From NCBI RefSeq assembly GCF_023283895.1, contig NZ_JAKILB010000018.1, positions 20,980-84,979 of the forward strand: a stretch of DNA of 64,000 nucleotides, in the 5' to 3' direction. This document shows, one piece after another, positions 51,150 to 60,437 of this stretch. A program made the translations under genes and the position numbers. Numbering within the stretch: position 1 is the stretch's first letter; every line of letters begins with the position of its first letter. Below the pieces are notes generated by a model, which searched no databases, was not told the DNA's origin, and saw only the letters and a list, made by a program, of their open reading frames with translations. This DNA comes from Shewanella pneumatophori (lineage in GTDB: Bacteria; Pseudomonadota; Gammaproteobacteria; Enterobacterales; Shewanellaceae).

Positions 51150-52979
51150 ATGTGTGGAATCGTAGGTGCTGTTGCACAAAGAGATGTAGCTGAAATTCTT
51201 GTTGAAGGACTAAGACGTTTAGAATACCGCGGTTATGATTCGGCTGGCGTTGCTGTACTTAATGATGGTGAGCTAAATCGCACTCGTCGCGTTGGTAAAG
51301 TACAAGAGTTATCTGCTGCGCTAGAAGCAGCTCCACTTGCTGGTGGTACAGGTATCGCTCATACTCGCTGGGCTACTCACGGCGAGCCAAGCGAGCGTAA
51401 TGCTCATCCTCACTTATCTGAAGGTGATATCGCTGTTGTACATAACGGTATTATTGAAAACCACAACAAATTACGCGATATGCTAAAGGGCCTAGGCTAT
51501 ACCTTTGCTTCAGATACTGACACAGAAGTTATTTGTCACTTAGTACACCATGAATTAAAAACACACGACACACTACTTGCAGCAGTTCAAGCAACGGTTA
51601 AACAGCTTGAAGGTGCATACGGCACTGTAGTTATCGACCGTACTGATAGCGAACGTATGATTGTCGCTCGCTCAGGTAGCCCACTTGTTATCGGTTTTGG
51701 TCTTGGTGAAAACTTCGTTGCCTCTGATCAACTTGCATTATTACCAGTAACTCGTTCATTCGCTTTTTTAGAAGAAGGCGATGTGGCAGAAGTGACGCGC
51801 CGTGAAGTTAACATTTTTGACGTTGATGGCAACGCCGTTGAGCGTGAAGTTAAAGAGTCAGAAGTGACTCATGATGCGGGCGATAAAGGTGAATACCGTC
51901 ACTACATGCTAAAAGAGATCTACGAGCAGCCAACAGCTATCGCACGTACTCTTGAAGGCCGTATCGCTGGTGGTAAAGTGCTTGATACTGCATTTGGCGA
52001 TAACGCTGCGGAATTCTTAAAAGACATCAAACATGTACAGATCATCGCTTGTGGTACTAGTTACCATGCAGGTATGGCTGCGCGTTACTGGCTAGAAGAT
52101 TGGGCTGGTGTATCGTGTAACGTTGAAATTGCGTCTGAGTTCCGTTACCGCAAGTCGCACTTATTCCCAAATAGCTTGTTAGTGACGATTTCACAGTCTG
52201 GTGAAACTGCTGACACGCTAGCAGCTATGCGTTTAGCTAAAGAGATGGGCTACAAAGCTACGCTGACAATTTGTAATGCGCCAGGTTCGTCGCTAGTGCG
52301 CGAATCAGATATGGCTTACATGATGAAAGCGGGCGCAGAGATTGGTGTTGCGTCAACTAAAGCCTTTACTGTGCAGTTAGCGGGTCTATTAATGCTAACA
52401 TCGGCTATCGGTCGTTATAACGGTATGTCAGATGAAATGCAGGCTGAAATAAGCCAGAGCCTACTTTCAATGCCAGCTAAAGTTGAGCAAGCACTAGGTT
52501 TAGATGATGCGATTGCAGCATTAGCTGAAGACTTTGCCGACAAGCATCACGCACTATTTTTAGGTCGTGGCGATCAATACCCTATCGCGATGGAAGGTGC
52601 GCTTAAGCTGAAAGAGATCTCTTATATTCACGCTGAAGCGTATGCATCGGGTGAGTTAAAGCATGGTCCACTAGCGTTAATTGATGCAGATATGCCAGTA
52701 ATCGTGGTTGCACCAAACAACGAACTTTTAGAAAAGCTAAAGTCGAACGTTGAAGAAGTGCGAGCGCGTGGTGGCTTGATGTATGTGTTTGCAGATAAAG
52801 ATGCCGAGTTTGAGTCTGACGATACGATGAAGGTTATTCCTGTACCGCACTGTGATGAGTTTATGGCGCCGCTAATCTACACCATTCCATTACAGTTATT
52901 GTCATATCACGTTGCACTAATTAAAGGCACTGATGTGGATCAGCCACGTAACTTGGCTAAATCAGTTACGGTTGAATAA
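51150..52979 (+). CDS. glmS: Glutamine-fructose-6-phosphate aminotransferase
   Basis: 609 residues (E. coli 609). The N-terminal glutaminase has Cys1 exposed after removal of Met (MCGIVGAVAQRDV). Two SIS domains follow (ACGTSYHAG, SQSGETADT, GASTK-like GVASTKAF), and it ends KSVTVE. It makes glucosamine-6-phosphate, the entry to UDP-GlcNAc. Its likely regulator lies directly upstream. Confidence 0.97.
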   Translation: MCGIVGAVAQRDVAEILVEGLRRLEYRGYDSAGVAVLNDGELNRTRRVGKVQELSAALEAAPLAGGTGIAHTRWATHGEPSERNAHPHLSEGDIAVVHNGIIENHNKLRDMLKGLGYTFASDTDTEVICHLVHHELKTHDTLLAAVQATVKQLEGAYGTVVIDRTDSERMIVARSGSPLVIGFGLGENFVASDQLALLPVTRSFAFLEEGDVAEVTRREVNIFDVDGNAVEREVKESEVTHDAGDKGEYRHYMLKEIYEQPTAIARTLEGRIAGGKVLDTAFGDNAAEFLKDIKHVQIIACGTSYHAGMAARYWLEDWAGVSCNVEIASEFRYRKSHLFPNSLLVTISQSGETADTLAAMRLAKEMGYKATLTICNAPGSSLVRESDMAYMMKAGAEIGVASTKAFTVQLAGLLMLTSAIGRYNGMSDEMQAEISQSLLSMPAKVEQALGLDDAIAALAEDFADKHHALFLGRGDQYPIAMEGALKLKEISYIHAEAYASGELKHGPLALIDADMPVIVVAPNNELLEKLKSNVEEVRARGGLMYVFADKDAEFESDDTMKVIPVPHCDEFMAPLIYTIPLQLLSYHVALIKGTDVDQPRNLAKSVTVE

Positions 52980-53006
52980 ATATAAGCTATAAATGTTTAT
53001 ATAAAT

Positions 53007-53035
53007 AAAAACGGCTACTTAGGTAGCCGTTTTTT
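53007..53035 (+). terminator. Terminator after glmS
   Basis: AAAACGGCTAC / GTAGCCGTTTT with loop TTAG and a T run. Also lies at the end of the convergent guaC. Confidence 0.88.
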
Positions 53036-53106
53036 ATTGGTAAATATAAATATGTTTAAATTTATTATTTGCACTAAATATAAATGAAATTAGCGCAATT
53101 AATTAT

Positions 53107-54150
53107 TTACTCTTTACCGTAAACGTTATTTTCTTGCTCTTGAACACGAATAAACGTAGTACGCTTAGTTAATTCTTTTAATGATGCAGCGCCTACATAA
53201 GTACAAGTAGAGCGAACGCCGCCCATAATATCGTTAATGGTGTTATCTACACTGCCTTTAAATGGTAGTAGTACAGTTTTACCTTCTGCGGCGCGGTACT
53301 TAGCTACACCACCTGAATGCTTGTCCATTGCAGATTGTGAAGACATGCCGTAGAACTTAACCATCTTCTTGCCATCTTGCTCAACAATTTCACCACCACT
53401 TTGTTCGTGGCCAGCGAGCATACCGCCTAGCATGACAAAGTCTGCGCCGCCGCCAAAGGCTTTAGCTACGTCACCAGCACAGCTACAACCACCGTCACCG
53501 ATGATTTGACCGCCAAGACCATGAGCTGCATCAGCACATTCGATAATGGCAGAAAGTTGCGGGTAGCCCACGCCAGTCTTAACGCGAGTGGTACACACTG
53601 AACCTGGGCCAATACCTACTTTAACGATATCTGCACCAGCAATAATTAGTTCTTCAACCATGTCGCCAGTAACTACGTTACCTGCGCTAATCACCTTCAT
53701 TGGGTGTGCCTGACGCACTTTACGAACGTAATCTACTAGGTGTTCTGAGTAGCCGTTAGCGATATCAATACAGATAAAATTAAGATCTTCTGAAAGTGCT
53801 AAAATTTCGCTTAGCTTAATGAAATCAGCATCAGATGTGCCGCTAGAAACCATAACGTGCTTTAGTACATCTGCAGTTTGGTTGGCAACGAACTCACCCC
53901 ATTGCTCAACACTGTAATGCTTGTGCACAGCTGTCATCACATTGTGCTCTGCTAGGCTGGTGGCCATTTCAAAGCTTGCTACAGAATCCATGTTTGCGGC
54001 GATAATAGGTACACCAGTCCAAGTTTTACCGCTGTGCTTAAAGGTAAATTGGCGATTTAGATCGACTTGAGAACGGCTTTTTAACGTTGAACGCTTAGGT
54101 CTAATTAATACATCTTTAAAGCCTAACTTTAGATCTTGTTCAATACGCAT
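53107..54150 (-). CDS. guaC: GMP reductase
   Basis: 347 residues (E. coli 347). It converts GMP to IMP with NADPH. The catalytic cysteine is C186 in GPGSVCTTR, with GDGGCSCAGD and the flap MSSQSAMDKH. The AGGAA ribosome-binding site is clear. The 5' region is unusually structured (see 54189-54279). Confidence 0.95.
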   Translation of the reverse strand: MRIEQDLKLGFKDVLIRPKRSTLKSRSQVDLNRQFTFKHSGKTWTGVPIIAANMDSVASFEMATSLAEHNVMTAVHKHYSVEQWGEFVANQTADVLKHVMVSSGTSDADFIKLSEILALSEDLNFICIDIANGYSEHLVDYVRKVRQAHPMKVISAGNVVTGDMVEELIIAGADIVKVGIGPGSVCTTRVKTGVGYPQLSAIIECADAAHGLGGQIIGDGGCSCAGDVAKAFGGGADFVMLGGMLAGHEQSGGEIVEQDGKKMVKFYGMSSQSAMDKHSGGVAKYRAAEGKTVLLPFKGSVDNTINDIMGGVRSTCTYVGAASLKELTKRTTFIRVQEQENNVYGKE

Positions 54151-54244
54151 TGTTTATTCCTCACATGGATTTGCGCGCAGCAAAACCGCCGATAAAAATG
54201 TTTTTATCGGACATTAAATTAATTCCTGAGCTTATTTCAGGCAC

Positions 54245-54279
54245 AAAAAAACCGGAGCGTTTTGGGGCGCTCCGGTTTT
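54245..54279 (-). terminator. Minus-strand terminator upstream of guaC
   Basis: AAAACCGGAGCG / CGCTCCGGTTTT with an 8-base loop and seven T on the minus strand. It could end the transcript of the 91-residue gene or act as an attenuator of guaC. Confidence 0.8.
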
Positions 54280-54408
54280 AGGCATTATAGGAACAGATTT
54301 TCAGTTAGCAAGTTCTGAAATTAGAATAGACATTCCTAAAAATAAGACGGTTAATTTATTGTTTACGACTGTTTGCTTTATGTTGTAGCGGATTTTTAGC
54401 TGCATAAA

Positions 54409-54446
54409 TGATTAAGGTAATAATATATAAAGTATTACCTTAATCA
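54409..54446. other. AT-rich 14-bp-arm inverted repeat
   Basis: Arms TGATTAAGGTAATA and TATTACCTTAATCA with a 10-base loop, 26 bp beyond the 91-residue gene stop on the minus strand. It may be its terminator despite the lack of a T run, or an operator. Confidence 0.5.
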
Positions 54447-54472
54447 CTATAAAAAGCGAAATGTTATTAAAT

Positions 54473-54748
54473 TTAACCTTCTGCAGCACCTTTTGCTTTC
54501 GAGAGCTTTATATCAAAGTTGTCTAGTAATAATAGGGTATCTGCGATTGCTGATTTTAGCTTGGCAGCAGGAGGTGAACTGAGCTTTTTTGCTTGTTTAA
54601 GAGACTCTCTGCGGGTAACAAACTCTAGCATGCTTTCTAGGTTATCAGGGCAATCAACATCGATAGGGGGAAGCTTTTTTTCAGATGCATTATTGTAGAT
54701 TTCAAACTCTTTCTGCAGATGTGCTTGAGCTTCTCTGATCCTTTCCAT
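54473..54748 (-). CDS. Hypothetical 91-residue protein
   Basis: Soluble protein starting MERIREAQAHLQKEFEIYNN, mostly helical, Lys/Leu-rich, no membrane segment. The ATG at 54748 is chosen because the longer frame starts with TTG, and AGAGG lies about 10 bases before the ATG. No family is recognised. It lies between guaC and pstB on the minus strand and is probably a separate unit. Confidence 0.6.
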   Translation of the reverse strand: MERIREAQAHLQKEFEIYNNASEKKLPPIDVDCPDNLESMLEFVTRRESLKQAKKLSSPPAAKLKSAIADTLLLLDNFDIKLSKAKGAAEG

Positions 54749-54989
54749 ATTACAGTGCCTCTTTGTCAATAAACCTATCTTCGAAGCTATATTAAAAATA
54801 TATCTTAAACAAGGCGTAAGCCTGATATTTATCTTTTTGTTTACTGCGAGGTTATAAATGCAAACTTACGTATTATCGAACAAGTGAGTAGCGTTAAATG
54901 TAAGTGCTAGTAAAAAGGTGGGGCTGCTAGCATCGGGTTGCGCTCGATAAAGCTATATAGCGCAACCCAGAAAGATTGATTATTGGTGA

Positions 54990-55739
54990 TTAGCCAAATT
55001 CACCGCTTACATAACCTTGGGTACGTTGATCGATTGGTTGGTTAAATATCTGCGAGGTTTCGCCGTGTTCAACCAGTTCGCCCATCCAGAAGAACGCGGT
55101 TTTGTCTGAAATACGTTTAGCTTGGTTCATAGAGTGAGTCACAATCACAATGGTAAATTGTTTGCGCAACTCATCCATCAGTTCTTCAATTTTGTGAGTC
55201 GCAATAGGGTCTAGGGCGCTGGTTGGCTCATCCATTAAAATCACTTCAGGTTTCATCGCAATGGTGCGGGCAATACACAAACGTTGCTGCTGGCCGCCCG
55301 ATAGACCAAATGCTGGAGTGTTTAACCTGTCTTTCACTTCATCCCATAATGCGGCACTGCGTAGCGATTCTTCAACTGCATCATCGAGCACTTGTTTGTC
55401 TTTTATTCCTTGAGCTTTTAAGCCGAAAGCAACGTTCTCGTAGATGCTCATTGGGAATGGGTTAGGCTTTTGAAATACCATACCTACGCGCATTCTTAAG
55501 TGTTTTACATCAACGTCTTGATAGATGTTGTTGCCTTCAAACATCACATCACCATTAATTTTTACTCCAGATACCAAATCATTCATGCGATTTAGTGTAC
55601 GCAGTAGTGTTGATTTGCCGCAGCCTGATGGACCAATAAGCGCAGTGACTTGGCGCGCAGGAATGGCTAATGAGATATTTTTTAGCGCATGGTTGTCGCC
55701 GTAAAATAGGTTTAAGTTGTTCACTTCTAGCTTATTCAT
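54990..55739 (-). CDS. pstB: Phosphate ABC transporter ATP-binding protein
   Basis: 249 residues. Walker A GPSGCGKST at 36-44, signature LSGGQQQR, and Walker B VILMDEPTSALDP. It powers high-affinity phosphate uptake with PstCA and PstS. It is the last gene of the operon here; no phoU follows. Confidence 0.96.
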   Translation of the reverse strand: MNKLEVNNLNLFYGDNHALKNISLAIPARQVTALIGPSGCGKSTLLRTLNRMNDLVSGVKINGDVMFEGNNIYQDVDVKHLRMRVGMVFQKPNPFPMSIYENVAFGLKAQGIKDKQVLDDAVEESLRSAALWDEVKDRLNTPAFGLSGGQQQRLCIARTIAMKPEVILMDEPTSALDPIATHKIEELMDELRKQFTIVIVTHSMNQAKRISDKTAFFWMGELVEHGETSQIFNQPIDQRTQGYVSGEFG

Positions 55740-55748
55740 GGAGAAACC

Positions 55749-56600
55749 TTACTTAGATGATTTATTCAAACGCGAGGCAATCACTTTGGTTGCCATGTTT
55801 AACATAAGCACTAGCACAATCAATATGGTGGCAGTGGCGTAAGCCTGATCCCATTCATGCTGGGTGAACAGCTCTTGGGTCAATTTATAAAGGTGTACGG
55901 TTAAGGTGCGGCCAGACTCAAGTACTGATTCAGGGATCTGAGTCACCATACCTGCAGTTAAAAATACCGGTGCAGATTCACCTATGACTCGGCCAGTACT
56001 TAAAATGATTGAAGTAACAATACCTGGCAGTGCGCTCGGTAATACCAAACGGCAGATGGTATAGATCTTCGAGCTACCAAGGGCATAACCACCTTCACGG
56101 TAACTCATAGGTACTGCAAGTAGCGCTTCTTCGGTGGTACGGATAATCACTGGCAGAATTAACATGGCAAGGGTTAGTGCACCCGATAAAATCGAGAAGC
56201 CTAAACCAAGAGTAGTGACAAAAAACGTCATACCAAACAGGCCATAAACAATCGATGGAATACCAGCGAGAGATTCAGTACAGAAGCGGATCATTTTAAC
56301 CACTTGGCTACCTGGCGCTGCATATTCGGTAAGGTAAATAGCAGTCATAATGCCAATTGGCGCGGCAAAGGCGAGCGATAAACCTACCATATAAACAGTC
56401 GATACAATCATTGCCCAAATGCCAGAAGCTTCACCAATGCGGGTGTAGGCTCCGGTTATAAATTCCCAGCTTACATGGCTCAGACCATTACTTAAGATGT
56501 GCCAAACTACCCAAAGTAAAAACAATAAAGTTGTCGCCGCTGCGCTCCAGATGGCTGCAAGCATCAGCTTATCTTGGTTGTCTCGTGAAAGTTTTAACAT
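55749..56600 (-). CDS. pstA: Phosphate ABC transporter permease PstA
   Basis: 283 residues, six predicted membrane segments, with an EAA-type cytoplasmic loop (PMSYREGGYALGSSKIYTIC) that meets PstB. It begins one base inside the pstC stop (TAATG). Confidence 0.94.
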   Translation of the reverse strand: MLKLSRDNQDKLMLAAIWSAAATTLLFLLWVVWHILSNGLSHVSWEFITGAYTRIGEASGIWAMIVSTVYMVGLSLAFAAPIGIMTAIYLTEYAAPGSQVVKMIRFCTESLAGIPSIVYGLFGMTFFVTTLGLGFSILSGALTLAMLILPVIIRTTEEALLAVPMSYREGGYALGSSKIYTICRLVLPSALPGIVTSIILSTGRVIGESAPVFLTAGMVTQIPESVLESGRTLTVHLYKLTQELFTQHEWDQAYATATILIVLVLMLNMATKVIASRLNKSSK

Positions 56601-57505
56601 TAGTGAGCTCGCTTTCTGTTGAGATAAAGCAGTGAACCGTTAAGTAAAACGATAAAGGCTAATAGCACGATACCTGTTGAGTAGAGTGCGCTTGCATGGA
56701 TGCCTGTTGCGTAAGACATTTCCATTGCAATATTGGCTGTGAGTGTACGAGCCGGTTCTAAAATGGAGCCTGGCATAGCGGGTGCGTTACCCATCACCAT
56801 GATAATTGCCATGGTTTCGCCAATTGCGCGGGCTACCCCTAAGGCTATACCTGTGTAAATGCCACTGCGGGCAGCAGGGATAAGCACTTTAAAAATGCTG
56901 TAGATATGTGAAGCGCCTAAGGCGAGAGCGCCTTCTTTGTAAGTTGACGGTAGTGCTCGTAACGATGTTTCTGAAATGGTAATTACAGTCGGTAAGATCA
57001 TAATTGCCAGTACAATTATCCCGGCCAAAATAGTATTACCAGCGGGGATGTTAAAAATAGTTTCAATGGCTGGAACGATAATTACTAGGCCAAAAAAACC
57101 GTATACCACAGAGGGAATACCAGCGAGCAGCTCTACCGCTGGGCGGATGATGTTTGCTAGCCAGTTAGGAGCTAGTTCTGCCAAAAAAACGGCAGTTAAC
57201 AGTGCGATAGGTACACCAATTATCACTGCACCAGCTGTTGAAATGATAGATGCGACCATCATTGGTAATAGGCCAAACAGTGCTGGTGGCAGCCATTCTT
57301 TACCTATTAGCATTTGTGAAACGCCTGCTTCCTCAAAAGCCGGTAAGCCTTCACTAAAGACAAACCACCCAATGGTAGCAACAGAAAATACGCCCACCAT
57401 GGCGCTGCTTAAGAAAAGAAAATGAAACACCATCTCTTTCCAGTCGTAAGACTTAGCGGGGGCAAGCTGCATTCCTTGCGAGTGCGCTTTACTTGCTGTG
57501 GTCAT
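56600..57505 (-). CDS. pstC: Phosphate ABC transporter permease PstC
   Basis: 301 residues from the ATG at 57505, with AGG about 8 bases before; a GTG one codon earlier is possible. Six membrane segments, and the ABC loop ALPSTYKEGALALGASHIYSIF. It overlaps pstA by one base. Confidence 0.94.
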   Translation of the reverse strand: MTTASKAHSQGMQLAPAKSYDWKEMVFHFLFLSSAMVGVFSVATIGWFVFSEGLPAFEEAGVSQMLIGKEWLPPALFGLLPMMVASIISTAGAVIIGVPIALLTAVFLAELAPNWLANIIRPAVELLAGIPSVVYGFFGLVIIVPAIETIFNIPAGNTILAGIIVLAIMILPTVITISETSLRALPSTYKEGALALGASHIYSIFKVLIPAARSGIYTGIALGVARAIGETMAIIMVMGNAPAMPGSILEPARTLTANIAMEMSYATGIHASALYSTGIVLLAFIVLLNGSLLYLNRKRAH

Positions 57506-57536
57506 CACTTAACCTCGACATCTATCTAAAATGATT

Positions 57537-57560
57537 ACAGAGGAACCCGTGTTCCTCTGT
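57537..57560. other. Hairpin between pstS and pstC
   Basis: Perfect 10-bp stem ACAGAGGAAC / GTTCCTCTGT with a CCGT loop in the 68-bp gap. On the minus strand only a few T follow, so it is a partial terminator or a 3' stability element. It would give more PstS than PstCAB. Confidence 0.65.
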
Positions 57561-57573
57561 GTTTTATCATTGC

Positions 57574-58383
57574 TTACTGAACGCGGATGTAACCTTCGTT
57601 AGCCACAATGCTTTGGCCATCTTCTGAAAGGATGTATTCGATAAAGCTGTTAGCGTTATCTGGAGCATTTTTATCGATAAGTACGATAAACGGACGAGCG
57701 ATTTGGTAGTCGCCTGTTGCGATATTGTCATCTGTTGCTGCCACACCGTTTACGTCAATAGCGCGTAGGCTGTCGTCAACACTGCCTAGAGAGATGTAAC
57801 CAATGGCATAAGGGTTATTCGCTACGATTGTCTTGATCATACCGTTGCCGTTACCCACTTGAGCGGTTGGTGAGATCGCAGTGACCTTGTGGCCATTGAT
57901 AGTGCGCTGCAGTTTCATGATTTCTTCAAATGCCCCACGGGTGCCTGAGCCATTTTCACGAGTGACCACTACGATAGGGCGAGCTTCGCCACCGACTTCG
58001 CTCCAGTTTTTAATCTCACCACGGTAAATCTTAGAGATTTGCTCTTGGGTTAGATTTTTAACTGGGTTTGCTTTGTTTACTGCTGCGGCAATACCGTCAC
58101 GAGCGATAACAATTTCTTTGGTGTCGCTGTTTAGCTCGCTATCTTTTACATTACGCGAAGACATACCAATCATGCTGGTGCCATCTTTTGCGGCACGAAT
58201 ACCAGCCGATGAGCCAGTGCTTTGTACTTCAACGTTGGTGCTCGTGTTGTTTTGATAATTCTCTGCTAGCACTTCCATTACGTGTGCTACTGATGTTGAA
58301 CCTGATACTGTTACTGTGCTTGCGTGAGCAAGTGGTGCTGTCATTAGACCTACTGCGGTTAACAAGCCAAATACTTTTTTCAT
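57574..58383 (-). CDS. pstS: Phosphate-binding periplasmic protein PstS
   Basis: 269 residues from the ATG at 58383, with GGAA before; the longer frame starts with GTG. Signal peptide MKKVFGLLTAVGLMTAPLAHA. Phosphate-binding loops SGSTSV, TGSSAG and RENGSGTRG are visible. It is first in pstSCAB, with a Pho box upstream. Confidence 0.95.
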   Translation of the reverse strand: MKKVFGLLTAVGLMTAPLAHASTVTVSGSTSVAHVMEVLAENYQNNTSTNVEVQSTGSSAGIRAAKDGTSMIGMSSRNVKDSELNSDTKEIVIARDGIAAAVNKANPVKNLTQEQISKIYRGEIKNWSEVGGEARPIVVVTRENGSGTRGAFEEIMKLQRTINGHKVTAISPTAQVGNGNGMIKTIVANNPYAIGYISLGSVDDSLRAIDVNGVAATDDNIATGDYQIARPFIVLIDKNAPDNANSFIEYILSEDGQSIVANEGYIRVQ

Positions 58384-58933
58384 TACGATTTCCACTCTAT
58401 TGTTTGGTCGCTTAGATACGAGTTATTTACAAAACCAAGTTAGTGCCTCACTGAAGGCAAGCGCATTAAGACAGACTTATATGACAGTTATGTGACTAAA
58501 AAATTGAGTCGATTAATTTGAAAAGTCGATTCGACTAATATTAGTAAGTGCTGTTTTTATGGTTTGAATGGTTTTTTGTTACATGAACAAAAATTCAACC
58601 AGTGTTTATTAAGTGGTAATTGAGGGTGATAGAGGCCGCAGCTATTGGGCTTTACAGCGAGGTTGTGCCAAGCAAGACTTATTTTGCTGAGTTAGAGTTG
58701 ACTTCGGATTAAGCTAAATTTAACAATCTGGCTGGGCAAATATGTTATGTTTCGGTTATTAGAACGCAGGATAAATTTATTATTAAACTTTTATGACAAT
58801 GTGTGTTTGCCACATATTTGTACAAATTATTAGTCACAATAATCTATATGTTCAAGCCTAGGTGACTTTTGGCGTCTATTCTCTATGCGTAAGCATTAAT
58901 TCTCACACGTAAATATTAAATAAAGGTGCTTCT
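58384..58933. other. Intergenic region, pstS / antiporter (divergent)
   Basis: 550 bp. It holds the Pho box near pstS and an AT-rich middle. An inverted repeat ATTATT-N6-AATAAT lies near 58830 in front of the antiporter gene. No other gene is seen. Confidence 0.5.
58481..58498 (-). promoter_or_regulatory. Pho box of pstS
   Basis: On the minus strand TAGTCACATAACTGTCAT, two GTCA units 11 bp apart. By hand, 14 of 18 bases match the E. coli Pho box (CTGTCATAAAACTGTCAT). It lies about 100 bp upstream of the pstS start. PhoB activation at low phosphate is inferred. Confidence 0.75.
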
Positions 58934-60130
58934 ATGACGACTGAAATGGTCATGATTGGTATGTCGATTTTGATCTTGGTCGGTATTTTGTTGCATCACC
59001 CATCTCGTACCTTAGGGATCCCGTCGCTACTTATCTTTATGGGCGTAGGCTTAATGCTTGGTAATGGTGAGTTTAACTTTGTTTACGATGATTTAGACAA
59101 AACCGCTTGGATAGGTGGGTTGGCGCTAAACATGATTGTGTTTGTTGGCGGTATTAATACCTCAACTGATAAAATTAAAGTGGCATATAAAGAAGGTGGT
59201 GTGCTGGCCTCATTTGGCGTGCTGTTTACCACGCTGTTTTTTGCGGTCATCTTATATTGGCTGCTCGACTTTGATTTTATTACTTGCTTGTTGTTTGCCG
59301 CTATTGTGTCGTCAACTGACGCTGCTGCGGTATTTTCTATCCTCGAATCTAAAAAACTAAAACTTAAAGAGCAAACCGATACCGTATTGGAGTTTGAATC
59401 AGCAACTAATGATCCGGTAGCTATGTTATTGGTGATTTTCTTAACTGATATGGCGTTATCAACTAGCAAGAGCGTTGTGGCGTCAGAAATCGCTTTAGAA
59501 TTAGTTACCCAAATTGGTGTGGCAATGATTGTTGGTTTTGGTATTGCCAAACTAGCGGTAGGCTTATTGAATCGCATTCATTTATCTGAATTTGGCCTTA
59601 TACCTGTGTTTGTGCTGGCCAGTTTTGTTATTGCGACTTATGGTGCTGAACTGCTTGGTGGCAATATCTTACTAGCGTCTTACATTGCTGGTGTGGTGAT
59701 AGGCAATGGTATTAAGCGTGGTCAGGCTGTTAACTTGCACTTCTTTAATAGCTTATCTTGGCTGGCTCAAGCATTAATGTTTATCGTGCTCGGACTGCAA
59801 ATCTTTCCGCAGTCGCTAGCTTCAGTGTTCGTTAGTTCGCTTCTGCCGGCTATTTTACTTATTTTGGTTGCGAGACCTCTGGCAGTACAGCTGTGTTATC
59901 TGCCATTTGTCAAAGCAAGTTGGAAAAAACGTATGTTTATTTCGGCGATTGGATTAAAGGGAGCAACCCCAATTGTGTTTGCCCTTATTCCCGCAGCAGC
60001 AGGTGTGCCCGGCGCGTTAGATATAGTGCATATGGTGTTCTTTATTGTCTTGTTTTCGGTATTTATTCAAGGGGGAGCAATAGCGCCTTTGGCGAATAAA
60101 CTAGGTTTAAACAATAGCGATAAAGTTTAG
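58934..60130 (+). CDS. CPA1-type cation/proton antiporter, short form
   Basis: 398 residues, about 11-12 membrane segments. Ion-site motifs AAIVSSTDAAAVFS and SATNDPVAMLL and the GLKGATPIVFALIP end match the NhaP2/CvrA branch of potassium or sodium/proton antiporters. The C-terminal TrkA-C regulatory domain of longer NhaP2 (about 570 residues) is absent. The ion is not decided by sequence. It overlaps the DUF2061 gene tail to tail by 4 bp. Confidence 0.85.
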   Translation: MTTEMVMIGMSILILVGILLHHPSRTLGIPSLLIFMGVGLMLGNGEFNFVYDDLDKTAWIGGLALNMIVFVGGINTSTDKIKVAYKEGGVLASFGVLFTTLFFAVILYWLLDFDFITCLLFAAIVSSTDAAAVFSILESKKLKLKEQTDTVLEFESATNDPVAMLLVIFLTDMALSTSKSVVASEIALELVTQIGVAMIVGFGIAKLAVGLLNRIHLSEFGLIPVFVLASFVIATYGAELLGGNILLASYIAGVVIGNGIKRGQAVNLHFFNSLSWLAQALMFIVLGLQIFPQSLASVFVSSLLPAILLILVARPLAVQLCYLPFVKASWKKRMFISAIGLKGATPIVFALIPAAAGVPGALDIVHMVFFIVLFSVFIQGGAIAPLANKLGLNNSDKV

Positions 60131-60324
60131 GCTGAAACTGCTGCGACAGCATTTTTAGACTCAATACCTTTCCAAACTTTTTCGTGGAAGTAGAACACTA
60201 CGGTATTAATAGCAGGCTCGATTAAGGCAACTGCACCACCAATGACTATGCTTCCGGTTAACAGGTAAGTAATAGTGAAAGCCACACTAAAGTGAAGAAT
60301 CGCGAATGTCATTGTCTTAATCAT
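60127..60324 (-). CDS. Small DUF2061 membrane protein, Fur-controlled
   Basis: 65 residues, two membrane segments, with the DUF2061 pattern TYLLTGSIVIGGAVALIEPAINTVVFYFHEKVWKG. The function of the family is unknown. A GGAGGA ribosome-binding site is present (minus strand). A near-consensus Fur box lies 28 bp upstream (60352-60370), so it is probably iron-repressed. Confidence 0.85.
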   Translation of the reverse strand: MIKTMTFAILHFSVAFTITYLLTGSIVIGGAVALIEPAINTVVFYFHEKVWKGIESKNAVAAVSA

Positions 60325-60351
60325 TATATATCCTCCTATTTAAGATGCTTA

Positions 60352-60370
60352 AATGATAACGATTATCATT
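60352..60370. promoter_or_regulatory. Fur box upstream of the DUF2061 gene
   Basis: AATGATAACGATTATCATT, very close to the Fur consensus AATGATAATNATTATCATT, with both arms intact. Confidence 0.85.
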
Positions 60371-60437
60371 TGCAATTAAAAGAGGCTTATATAGATTAGT
60401 TTGATTGGATTTATAGATTGGAAATAAGCTTTGGGTA

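Larger units (their letters stand above)
54151..54472. other. Structured leader / intergenic region upstream of guaC
   Basis: 322 bp with four stem-loops. 54189-54210 has perfect 10-bp arms (CCGATAAAAA / TTTTTATCGG) around TG. 54225-54241 has CCTGA/TCAGG. 54245-54279 is a strong minus-strand terminator. 54409-54446 is a long AT-rich inverted repeat. The last two may end the 91-residue gene upstream; the terminator may also be a guaC attenuator. Confidence 0.6.
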
